DNA of 6,527 bases from a bacterium (GTDB taxonomy: Bacteria > CBDUZB01 > JAGLHV01), in NCBI GenBank assembly GCA_023143305.1, contig JAGLHV010000078.1:1-6527 (forward strand). Direction: 5' to 3'. The notes beneath the pieces are model-generated. The model was not told the origin of the DNA. It saw nothing but the letters and a program-made list of their open reading frames with translations, and did not search any database. The position numbers were made by a program, and so were the translations under genes. How positions within the stretch are numbered: the stretch's first letter is position 1; every line of letters starts with the position of its first letter. Positions 1 to 6,527 of the stretch are shown piece after piece.

Positions 1-2659
1 TTAAATCTTCCAACCGGGTCGTTTTAAGTGTTTCATCTTTATCCCAATTTATCCCTGTATCAGTAAATATAAACATCTGCAGACTTTTAAAATAAAAGTC
101 AGGAAACATAAACCACATATAATAATTTATTTTAGAAAAAAGATAAAACTGCCCTTCAGCACTTACCACCATCATTTTACTGTTCTCATATTCATTACGG
201 GAACACCCTCTCACCGGCAAAGAAAAAAGTGTTTTATCTTTTCCTTCACTACTCAAGCCTAAAAAACGAAAAGCCACAACTTTATCTTTCATTACGGTAA
301 AAAATCTCTGGGAATCTAATATATATTCATCATAGTCATAAGTACCGCCTAAAACCTCCCTTGCCTGATAAGCGGAAATTTTTGTCCGCCCACCGCTCAT
401 TACATCGATAAATTTCCACTTAGTAGTATCTCTAACTAAGGACGCACTTACCCCATTTTCCATATAATCATTAATTTCATCATCTTTAGTACGATTTCTT
501 TCCTGCTTAGCCACAGTCATCACACCTAATTCAATACGGTTAAAGCGATTAAACGGATAACTAACTACTACCTTTTCTGAATGTTTCATCCGGCGAACAT
601 GACATTCTCCTTCGGTTAAATCATCGTAATAATAATAGTCATTTCTTCCATTAAAATAAAAATAAAACTGGGGACGCCATTTCTTATAAGCGTACCCAAT
701 CTGATAAAATAACCAGTTATCATAATCAGAATAATCAACCCCCACCGACAACTGATGATTTCCCATCATATCACTGGTTTGCCAATAAGCAGCAGTATAC
801 AATCCTCCCGGAATAGCAAAAAACAAAAGAGGATAAAACAAATCTGTGGACATATCTAAACGATACGGACGCTGAGCAATAATAGGCGAAGATGTCTTTT
901 CCCGGTAATGAGAAAAAATTTCCTCTTTTTTTTCCAACAAAGGATACTCAACTATTTGTGCGGAAAAGGAAAGAGGAGCGGCTTCTCCCATATAAATATT
1001 CATTTCGCCTTTGCAATAAGAAGTAAATAATATTCTTTTACCATCAGAAGAAAATTGCGGAGTAAAGTTTCCACCTATTACATCCGTAAGTTTTATTACA
1101 ATATTAGTGTTTAAGTTAAGAACATATAAATTATATATACCATCCTTATCCGAAGAAAAAATAATACTTTTGCCATCCGGTGACCAGGAAGCATCTTTTT
1201 CCTCAAAGGTAGTATCCATTATCGGAGTTATTTTTAAATTAGAAAGCTCCAGTAAATAAAGGTCTTTATTCCTTTCTTTTTCTGAAACATACAATATTCT
1301 TTTTCCGTCAGGAGAAAACACAGGATAATCATCGCATCCTACGTCACTATTTAACTGAATAAGATTTTCACCATTACTATCAACCAAATATAAGTCTCTT
1401 ATTCCTTTTTTCATTCCGGTAAAGACAATTTTTTTTCCGTCAGGAGAAAAACAGGGAGAAGAGATACTATCAAAATTTTTTATCTTTAGTTTTTTTATTT
1501 TATTTCTTTTTATATCCAGTAAAAAAATATAATCTTTTTCATTTTTTTTTGCTACAAAAGCAATTTTTTTTCCGTCGGGAGAAAAAGAAATCGCATGACC
1601 GTCTGCCTTTAAATAATCTATGTTTCTTCCTATCTTTTTTTTCAAAAGAGATATTTGATTAAAATCATCCGTGGACATAATAAATAAATCATTGTATCCC
1701 GCCCTATCAGAAATAAAGGCAATATTCCTTCCATCTTCAGACCATACGGCATTAGTATTGAATTCATTATGTACTGTTAGCTTTTTACCGTAAAAGGCAG
1801 GTTTTTCTTTACCCTTTATTTCTCCTGAATATTTTTCTTTTAAATACTTACGCCATTTTCGGTCAAAGTTCTGAAAATTTACTCCTATTACTTTTAGAAA
1901 GACAGTATTTAAATCAAATTTATCTCTAAACTCCTTAATGAGTAAAGGGATTTTATCTACACCATATTCCTGCGCTAAAAATTTTAAAGCATATTCTCCT
2001 TCTTTGTAAGCTAATTTAACTTGATGTCCTTCCAGGTGACCAAAATTATGTAGATGAGATAAAGGAATGAGCAAATCATAAACAGCGGCGTCTCTTATAA
2101 TCATTTCTTCTAAAGCCTTATTATCTAAATCCGCTGATACATATTCGGCCAATCCTTCTATTAACCACAAAGGATAAAAAAAAGATTTAACCAGCCTTAC
2201 CGACCTCCATCCGGTATAAAGAATATGAAAAGTAACAATATGGACAAACTCATGGGTAATTACTTTTTCCAGCCACTGTTCAGACCCGGTCAAAGGTAAA
2301 ACAAAACGATTTTTAAATGCTTCAGCAAAACCTCCTGTTCCTTCACCGACATTAGCAATATTGTTCTGTAAAAAATGATTTTGAGTTGCATAAAGAAAAA
2401 ACGGCGTCTTTTGGGTAGGTAAATATTCTAATGCTTTAGTTACTTTTTCATAAGCATTTTCCAACATCTTCCCTGTTTTATCCAGATACTCCTCTGTATC
2501 CGGATAATAATAAATTTCAAAGTGTTCGGTTTCAGCAATAAACCATTTTTTATTCCCTATAGTGACTACTCTGTTTTTACCAAAAGCATTTACTTCATCT
2601 TTTAAATTATTTGCTAACAAAAAAAAGACCAGTATTATATACAAAAAACTTTTTTTCAA
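1..2659 (-). CDS. Secreted zinc-metalloprotease / TolB-like propeller / Omp85-type barrel protein, 3' end outside window
   Basis: The frame is open for 886 codons from a TTG at 2659 and runs off the left edge without a stop. TTG is chosen because an in-frame TAA lies directly upstream, GGAG sits 8 nt away, and the next in-frame ATG (2467) would remove the signal peptide. Residues 1-25 look like a signal peptide: KK, a hydrophobic run, and possible cleavage after VNA (25) or LLA (16). HEFVH at 136-140 and WLIEGLAEY (E168 the likely third zinc ligand) match gluzincin proteases of the peptidase MA type. A mostly helical stretch follows. Six PD40/TolB blades carry S-x-D-G-K/R motifs at about 307, 360, 405, 449, 493 and 537. 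From about 597 the chain is rich in alternating aromatic and polar residues, with SDMMGNH (629-635), VRGC (816-819) and FTDTG (865-869), as in Omp85/surface-antigen barrels. By comparison with BamA, roughly 50-100 C-terminal residues are missing. Likely site: outer membrane with periplasmic N-terminal domains (inferred). Substrate unknown; no POTRA domain seen. Confidence 0.85.
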   Translation of the reverse strand, partial: MKKSFLYIILVFFLLANNLKDEVNAFGKNRVVTIGNKKWFIAETEHFEIYYYPDTEEYLDKTGKMLENAYEKVTKALEYLPTQKTPFFLYATQNHFLQNNIANVGEGTGGFAEAFKNRFVLPLTGSEQWLEKVITHEFVHIVTFHILYTGWRSVRLVKSFFYPLWLIEGLAEYVSADLDNKALEEMIIRDAAVYDLLIPLSHLHNFGHLEGHQVKLAYKEGEYALKFLAQEYGVDKIPLLIKEFRDKFDLNTVFLKVIGVNFQNFDRKWRKYLKEKYSGEIKGKEKPAFYGKKLTVHNEFNTNAVWSEDGRNIAFISDRAGYNDLFIMSTDDFNQISLLKKKIGRNIDYLKADGHAISFSPDGKKIAFVAKKNEKDYIFLLDIKRNKIKKLKIKNFDSISSPCFSPDGKKIVFTGMKKGIRDLYLVDSNGENLIQLNSDVGCDDYPVFSPDGKRILYVSEKERNKDLYLLELSNLKITPIMDTTFEEKDASWSPDGKSIIFSSDKDGIYNLYVLNLNTNIVIKLTDVIGGNFTPQFSSDGKRILFTSYCKGEMNIYMGEAAPLSFSAQIVEYPLLEKKEEIFSHYREKTSSPIIAQRPYRLDMSTDLFYPLLFFAIPGGLYTAAYWQTSDMMGNHQLSVGVDYSDYDNWLFYQIGYAYKKWRPQFYFYFNGRNDYYYYDDLTEGECHVRRMKHSEKVVVSYPFNRFNRIELGVMTVAKQERNRTKDDEINDYMENGVSASLVRDTTKWKFIDVMSGGRTKISAYQAREVLGGTYDYDEYILDSQRFFTVMKDKVVAFRFLGLSSEGKDKTLFSLPVRGCSRNEYENSKMMVVSAEGQFYLFSKINYYMWFMFPDFYFKSLQMFIFTDTGINWDKDETLKTTRLEDL
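1300..1585 (-). repeat. DNA-level direct repeats encoding the S-P-D-G-K propeller motif
   Basis: A 19-base element, plus-strand tttttccgtc(a/g)ggagaaaa, occurs at 1300-1318, 1432-1450 and 1567-1585. Copies are 132 and 135 bases apart, which is 44 and 45 codons, the spacing of the propeller blades. They encode the FSPDGK motif of blades 2, 3 and 4. The other blades carry diverged versions (SEDGR, SPDGKS, SSDGK). The simplest reading is blade duplication in a beta-propeller, not a mobile or regulatory repeat. Confidence 0.75.
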
Positions 2660-2694
2660 TTATTCTTCTCCACAAATTTTTACTCAGCAGCTTT
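2660..2694. other. 35-nt spacer between rpsA and the envelope gene
   Basis: It holds the ribosome binding site of the downstream gene and little else. I found no stable hairpin followed by a T-run on the minus strand and no promoter, so read-through from rpsA into the envelope gene is expected (inference). Confidence 0.6.
2665..2671 (-). promoter_or_regulatory. Ribosome binding site fixing the TTG start of the envelope gene
   Basis: The minus strand reads GGAGAAG here. The GGAG core (2671-2668) ends 8 nt before the TTG at 2659. Because an in-frame stop abuts that TTG and no ATG follows for 64 codons, this site decides the start. Confidence 0.75.
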
Positions 2695-4377
2695 TCAGTC
2701 TCCTTTAAAATCTTTTTTAAACTTATTTAATTTATCTCCTAAAATATCTCCTAAATTCATTTTAAAAGAAGGTAGTTGCATGTGTTTGTGCATTTCTTCT
2801 TTTTCCAATTCTTTTATCGATAAATTAATTTTTCCTTCCTCATAATCAATCCCGATTATTTTAGCAACAATTTCATCGCCCACTTTCAACGATTCCTCTG
2901 ATTTATTCATATACTGATTGGAAATCTGAGAAGAGCGTAATATTCCTTCTATTCCTTCTTCAATTTTTACAAAATAACCAAAATCGAATGCTTTAATTAT
3001 TTGTCCTGTCACCTTATTTCCTTTTTTATAATTCAGATATGGATTTTTTCCTGCTTGTTTTAAACCTAAAGAAATTTTTTCCTCTTCTACATTAATATCT
3101 AATACCGTTACTTCCACTAAATCATTTTTATGTAAAATTTCTTCAGGATGTTTTACTTTTTTTGTCCAGGACATATTTCTAAGATGAACCACCCCTTCTA
3201 TCCCCTCTTCTAATTTTACAAAAGCCCCAAAAGAAGTAAGCGTACTTACCTTTGCACTAAGCTTCATCCCTACAGAATATTTTTCTTTTATCCTTTCCCA
3301 TGGATTAGGGCCAATTTGTTTTATTCCCAATGATATTTTTTTATTATCTTTATCAATATTCAAAACCCGGGCTTTTACTAATGCCCCCCTGGAAACCACT
3401 TCAGAGGGATGCTTTATTCTTTTCGTCCAGGAAATTTCAGAAATATGAACCAAACCCTCTACACCTTTTTCTATTTCTACAAAAAAACCAAACTTAGTAA
3501 TATTCCTGACCCTCCCACTAACTAACGATTCTATGGGATATTTGCTTTCAATATTTTCCCATGGATGAGGGGTTAATTGTTTCAAGCCTAAAGATATTTT
3601 TTGAGTATCCGGATTAAAAGAAATAATTTTTACTTTTATTTCTTCCCCTTCTTTTAAGAATTCTCCTACTTTATCCACTCTCCCCCAGGAAATATCATTC
3701 TTATGCAACAACCCATCTACGCCCCCAATATCTACAAACGCTCCAAAATCAGTAATTCTTTTTACTACTCCACAACAAACCTCTCCTTCTTTTAAAGAAG
3801 CAACTCTCTTATTTTTATTTTCTTCTCTTTCTTTCTCCAATATTATTCTGGAAGACACCACGATATTGTTTTCTTCTGAAGAAAACCTGGTAATTTTCAC
3901 TTTAAGTTTTTGTCCGACAAACTGGTCTAAATTTTCCGAAAATTTCAAAGAAACCTGTGAGTGAGGCAGAAAAGCATCCTTGCCTATATTTATACACAGC
4001 CCTCCTTTCACTTTGCCTTTTACTTTTCCCTCTACAGGTTCTCCGTTCTGATAAGCACTCTTTAATTTTTCTACCATTTTTATATTACAAGCTTGTTCAT
4101 AAGATAACACCGGACAACCCGTCTTTCCCTCTATTTTTTTTAAATAAACCTCTATCTTTTTCCCTGCTTTTATTTCGATATTTTCGTCATTTTGGCCGAA
4201 TTCAATTAAAGGAATAACCCCTTCGGATTTTAATCCTACATCAACAAAAACATTTTCAGAATCAATTTTTATTATCTCTCCCCAAATAATTTCTCTTTCT
4301 TTCAAACTATTCTTTGGCTCGGAAGACAAAACTTCTTCCATTGAAATTTCCTGGTTTTCTAAAATATCTTCTCCCAT
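2695..4377 (-). CDS. rpsA: Ribosomal protein S1 homologue with six S1 domains
   Basis: This 560-residue protein has six S1 (OB-fold) RNA-binding domains at about 29-94, 112-178, 196-266, 283-353, 369-440 and 453-522. Domains 3-6 carry the clearest signature: FGAFVDI (211), FGFFVEI (296), FGAFVKL (383) and FGYFVKI (466), each followed by the G-(V/I)-(D/E)-G-L/V/I turn. Domains 3-5 end in KISLG(L/I)KQ. Linkers LTPHPWE and IGPNPWE follow domains 3 and 4, and a similar AGKNPY follows 5. Domains 1 and 2 are more diverged, as in E. coli S1, where they bind the ribosome and the later ones bind mRNA. The size and six-domain layout match the E. coli type (557 residues) better than the shorter four-domain Gram-positive type. 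The tail (LGDILGDKLNKFKK) resembles other bacterial S1 C-termini. The ATG shares its A with the ispH stop, and AAGGAGG lies 11 nt upstream, so translational coupling is likely. Confidence 0.95.
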   Translation of the reverse strand: MGEDILENQEISMEEVLSSEPKNSLKEREIIWGEIIKIDSENVFVDVGLKSEGVIPLIEFGQNDENIEIKAGKKIEVYLKKIEGKTGCPVLSYEQACNIKMVEKLKSAYQNGEPVEGKVKGKVKGGLCINIGKDAFLPHSQVSLKFSENLDQFVGQKLKVKITRFSSEENNIVVSSRIILEKEREENKNKRVASLKEGEVCCGVVKRITDFGAFVDIGGVDGLLHKNDISWGRVDKVGEFLKEGEEIKVKIISFNPDTQKISLGLKQLTPHPWENIESKYPIESLVSGRVRNITKFGFFVEIEKGVEGLVHISEISWTKRIKHPSEVVSRGALVKARVLNIDKDNKKISLGIKQIGPNPWERIKEKYSVGMKLSAKVSTLTSFGAFVKLEEGIEGVVHLRNMSWTKKVKHPEEILHKNDLVEVTVLDINVEEEKISLGLKQAGKNPYLNYKKGNKVTGQIIKAFDFGYFVKIEEGIEGILRSSQISNQYMNKSEESLKVGDEIVAKIIGIDYEEGKINLSIKELEKEEMHKHMQLPSFKMNLGDILGDKLNKFKKDFKGD

Positions 4378-5231
4378 TATAGTTTTAGCCTCCTTAATTT
4401 TTTAACTACTTTTTCTATTATCCACTGAGGAGTAGAAGTCCCCGTGCTTATTCCTATTTTTTTAACATTTTCAAACCAACTTTTTACTAAATCCTTTTCT
4501 GTTTCAATATGATAGGTTTTTTCCTGAATTTCCTTACATATTTTCACTAAACGATTGGTATTAGCACTATTATATCCACCTATAATCAACATTGAATCTA
4601 CTTTTTTTGCTATTTTTTTTGCTTCCTTTTGGCGATTTTGTGTAGCTTCACAAATAGTATTGTATATTTTTATCTCTTTTGCCTGCTGCAAGAGAGCAAC
4701 TATAATTACTTTAAAGTTCTCCCGTAACTGAGTAGTCTGGCTAATTACCCCTATTCTCCTCCAGGAAAAAACGTCCTTTAGTTGATCTATCCTTTGAACA
4801 ATTTTTACCTGGGTATTAGCATAACTCAACAATCCTTTTACTTCCGGATGATTTTCCTCGCCTACAATTATTATTTTATATTTTTCCTTACTTAACCGTT
4901 TAATCAAATTTTGAGCATTTTTCACAAACGGACAAGTAGCATCAACAACCTCTACTCCTTTTTCTTTTGCTTCTTTGAAAAAAGATAAATCTGCACCATG
5001 GGAACGAACAACAACTCTCCCTTTTTCTAATTTACTTAAATCGCAAATTATACTAACACCTTGCTTTTCTAATTTACTTACTACCTGGGGATTATGAATA
5101 ATCGGCCCTAGCGTATATAAAGACTTTTTACCTGCCATTGCTTTTTCTACTAAATTTATTGCTCTTCTTACTCCAAAACAAAAACCGGCATTTTTTGCTA
5201 TGATAATTTCCACTTTTTTCCCGCTTTCCAA
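4377..5231 (-). CDS. ispH: 4-hydroxy-3-methylbut-2-enyl diphosphate reductase (IspH/LytB)
   Basis: This cytosolic iron-sulfur enzyme reduces HMBPP to IPP and DMAPP, the last step of the MEP isoprenoid pathway. At 284 residues it has normal bacterial length. The three cluster cysteines are present: C18 (AGFCFGV), C100 (DATCPFV) and C194 (TICEATQ). So are the substrate-binding histidines H46 (GPIIHN), H78 (RSHG) and H128, with the catalytic glutamate E130 in HPEV, the QTT motif (165-167), NSAN-TNRL and STGTSTP. The second serine of the usual NSSN is alanine, which I believe also varies elsewhere in the family. The start is uncertain. TTG at 5231 abuts the acyltransferase stop and has only a weak GAG upstream. 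A GTG at 5213 would give an N-terminus M-E-I-I-I-A-K, closer to typical IspH starts. The gene has no fused S1 region, unlike some clostridial homologues, and its stop overlaps the rpsA start by one base. Confidence 0.95.
   Translation of the reverse strand: MESGKKVEIIIAKNAGFCFGVRRAINLVEKAMAGKKSLYTLGPIIHNPQVVSKLEKQGVSIICDLSKLEKGRVVVRSHGADLSFFKEAKEKGVEVVDATCPFVKNAQNLIKRLSKEKYKIIIVGEENHPEVKGLLSYANTQVKIVQRIDQLKDVFSWRRIGVISQTTQLRENFKVIIVALLQQAKEIKIYNTICEATQNRQKEAKKIAKKVDSMLIIGGYNSANTNRLVKICKEIQEKTYHIETEKDLVKSWFENVKKIGISTGTSTPQWIIEKVVKKLRRLKL
4389..4395 (-). promoter_or_regulatory. Strong Shine-Dalgarno site for rpsA inside the ispH 3' end
   Basis: The minus strand reads AAGGAGG, 11 nt before the rpsA ATG. 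The same bases encode part of the Leu-Arg-Arg near the IspH C-terminus. With the TAATG stop/start overlap this favours reinitiation or coupled translation (inference). Confidence 0.8.
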
Positions 5232-5810
5232 TCAATTCTCTTTTAATTTTTTTATCTGTTTTATAATATCATTACTTATTGTTTCATAAGATTGTTTGTT
5301 TTCCGGAAAATCATTGTAATATAACAATTTTCCAAACTTTATTTTTATTGATTTAAAATAAAAAAAATTATGACCATATTCAATTAATACCGGCAAAACC
5401 GGAGCTTTTGCTTTAACTACCAATAAACCTATACCCCTCTTTGCTTTACCTATATTTCCATCCCGGCTGCGTGTTCCTTCCGGAAAAACAACAACTCCCT
5501 CACCTCTATTTAAATATTCAATTACTTTTTTTAAAGAATTACCCCCGGCTCCGCCTCTTTTTATGGGAATGACATTAATTGCTTTTAATATTTCTCCAAA
5601 GATTGATATACGAAAAAGTTCCTTTTTAGCTAAACTATAAATTTCTCTTCTTACCACTACACCCATACAAGGAGGATCTAAATAACTTACATGATTAGGC
5701 GCAATAATTACTTTCCCTTTTTGAGGAAGGTTTCCTCTTCCACAAGTTTTTAAACCTAAAATACCTCTGACTAATACCCATAAAATATTATATCCTACAA
5801 AATAAATCAT
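5232..5810 (-). CDS. plsC: 1-acyl-sn-glycerol-3-phosphate acyltransferase (PlsC family)
   Basis: It probably transfers an acyl group to lysophosphatidic acid, giving phosphatidic acid for membrane phospholipids at the inner face of the cytoplasmic membrane. The four PlsC/LPLAT blocks are visible: NHVSYLD (39-45, the catalytic H-x4-D), the VIPIKRG block (80-86), FPEGTRSRDG (109-118, glycerol-phosphate binding) and VLPVLIEYG near 138-146. The first 20 or so residues (IYFVGYNILWVLVRGILGL) are hydrophobic and may form a membrane anchor. At 192 residues it is a short, single-domain member, like the acyltransferases usually found beside cmk. The ATG at 5810 has only a weak GGA 9 nt upstream. The TGA stop is immediately followed by the TTG assigned to ispH. 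Exact acyl acceptor and donor (acyl-ACP or acyl-CoA) cannot be told from sequence. Confidence 0.92.
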   Translation of the reverse strand: MIYFVGYNILWVLVRGILGLKTCGRGNLPQKGKVIIAPNHVSYLDPPCMGVVVRREIYSLAKKELFRISIFGEILKAINVIPIKRGGAGGNSLKKVIEYLNRGEGVVVFPEGTRSRDGNIGKAKRGIGLLVVKAKAPVLPVLIEYGHNFFYFKSIKIKFGKLLYYNDFPENKQSYETISNDIIKQIKKLKEN

Positions 5811-5860
5811 TTATTTGTATCCAAAATTAAATTGTTTTGCTTATTCTTTTGAAATTTTTA
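5811..5860. other. 50-nt AT-rich spacer between cmk and plsC
   Basis: It contains the weak GGA (5820-5822) that may serve plsC translation. I see no hairpin with a T-run and no well-spaced -35/-10 pair. It is the longest gap between genes in the window, yet it looks like ordinary intra-operon sequence. Confidence 0.5.
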
Positions 5861-6523
5861 TCAATTTTTAAGTTTACCCAGGATAGATTCAACCACTTCT
5901 TCCACACTTAAATTGGTAGTATCAATTAAAACAGCATCAGCAGCAATTTTTAGGGGATTTAAACTCCTTGTTTTATCTTTTTCATCTCTGAGTCTAATTG
6001 CTTCTTTTATTTCTTTTAGTTCTACATTCTTATCCTGTTGTATCAAATCTTTATATCTTCTTTTCGACCGTTCGTCCAAAGAAGCATCAAGATAAAACTT
6101 CTTTTCTGCCTGAGGAAAAACTACTGTTCCTACATCCCGACCTTCCATAATAATTCCCCGTTCAATACCTGCTCTCCTCTGCAGTCTTAATAAATATTCT
6201 CTTATTTTCCTGATTCTGGAAATTTCATTACTTTTTTTAGTAATCTGTTGTGTTCTAATTATAGAAGTCACTTCCCGTCCATCTACAAAAACATGAAAAA
6301 CATTTTCTTGCGGTTGCCAGGTAATCTCGGTATTATCTATTAAGTCTTGTAATTCTTCATCATTTTCTACATTAATCTTACTTTCTAATATCTTCCAGGC
6401 AATCGCCCGGTACATTGCTCCTGTATCTATGTATTTATAATCTAACAAGTGAGCAATCCTTTTAGCTATTTCACTCTTACCCGCCCCGGCAGGTCCATCT
6501 ATAGTAATAATTATTTTATCCAT
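5861..6523 (-). CDS. cmk: Cytidylate kinase (CMP/dCMP kinase)
   Basis: This cytosolic NMP kinase phosphorylates CMP and dCMP with ATP, recycling pyrimidine nucleotides for RNA, DNA and CDP-lipid synthesis. At 220 residues it has the usual bacterial length. The P-loop is IDGPAGAGKS (8-17). IDTGAMYRA (32-40) is the conserved NMP-binding block. The insert region that distinguishes bacterial CMP kinases from other NMP kinases spans roughly 60-100 and ends in SRIRKIRE. LQRR (114-117) and EGRDVGTVVFP (127-137) follow. The LID and C-terminal blocks are RLRDEKDKTRSLNPL and ADAVLIDT (near 176-202), with the arginines expected for phosphate binding. The ATG at 6523 is four bases from the right edge, so its ribosome binding site and promoter lie outside the window. 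It is the first visible gene of the cluster. Confidence 0.96.
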   Translation of the reverse strand: MDKIIITIDGPAGAGKSEIAKRIAHLLDYKYIDTGAMYRAIAWKILESKINVENDEELQDLIDNTEITWQPQENVFHVFVDGREVTSIIRTQQITKKSNEISRIRKIREYLLRLQRRAGIERGIIMEGRDVGTVVFPQAEKKFYLDASLDERSKRRYKDLIQQDKNVELKEIKEAIRLRDEKDKTRSLNPLKIAADAVLIDTTNLSVEEVVESILGKLKN

Positions 6524-6527
6524 TTTT

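Noticed and set aside
2634..2659. TTGAAA and TATAAT on the minus strand at the start of the envelope gene, resembling a promoter
   Set aside because: The two hexamers are only 14 nt apart and overlap the start codon and signal-peptide codons, so transcripts would lack the start. AT-rich signal-peptide codons explain it.
2680..2700. Possible terminator hairpin (AGCAGCT region) after rpsA
   Set aside because: The inverted complementarity is only a few bases, and no T-run follows on the transcribed strand.
3055..3700. Repeated DNA within rpsA considered as a repeat array
   Set aside because: The similarity follows the S1 domains and their SWTK and NPW linkers, so it reflects protein domain duplication.
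3957..4217. Plus-strand open frame of 86 codons opposite rpsA
   Set aside because: It lies antisense inside the well-supported S1 protein. Its Leu/Phe/Ser-rich translation is what the complement of Lys/Glu-rich coding sequence produces.
5821..5872. TTGATA followed by AT-rich sequence on the minus strand, considered as a promoter for plsC
   Set aside because: No acceptable -10 hexamer occurs 16-18 nt downstream. In DNA this AT-rich a single matching hexamer is expected by chance.
5913..6095. Plus-strand open frame of 60 codons opposite cmk
   Set aside because: It is antisense to the conserved C-terminal half of cytidylate kinase, has low complexity (Ser/Leu-rich), and shows no recognisable domain.

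Overview
This window is AT-rich, by eye about one third G+C. All five genes are read from the minus strand, so transcription runs from high to low coordinates: cmk (6523-5861), a plsC-type acyltransferase (5810-5232), ispH (5231-4377), an rpsA-type S1 protein (4377-2695), and a long envelope gene (2659 to beyond base 1) whose 3' end lies outside the window. Spacers are 50, 0, -1 (overlap) and 35 nt. I see no terminator and no convincing promoter between the genes, so they probably form one transcription unit that begins at or upstream of cmk. No gene-free stretch exceeds 50 nt. I see no RNA gene, insertion sequence, CRISPR array or attachment site.

The first four genes are housekeeping. They cover CMP/dCMP phosphorylation (cmk), phosphatidic acid synthesis (plsC), the last step of the MEP isoprenoid pathway (ispH), and mRNA binding by a six-S1-domain ribosomal-protein-S1 homologue (rpsA). 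The order cmk-plsC-ispH-rpsA is well known from Firmicutes and several other bacterial lineages. In some Clostridia the last two genes are fused. Here they are separate but overlap by one base (TAATG), and the ribosome binding site of rpsA lies inside the end of ispH.

The fifth gene is the most interesting. It starts at a TTG codon, and its frame stays open for 886 codons to the window edge. It encodes a signal peptide, a gluzincin-type zinc-protease domain (HEFVH plus WLIEGLAEY), six TolB/PD40-like propeller blades, and a C-terminal region resembling an Omp85/BamA-family barrel (VRGC, then FTDTG). A protein of this kind implies an outer membrane.

The organism is therefore probably an AT-rich diderm bacterium with a Firmicutes-like housekeeping cluster. 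Possible homes are a diderm Firmicute or an uncultivated phylum such as Omnitrophota, Aerophobota or Atribacterota. The sequence alone does not let me choose. The four-gene cluster is ordinary. The protease-propeller-barrel protein and the ispH/rpsA junction deserve a second look.
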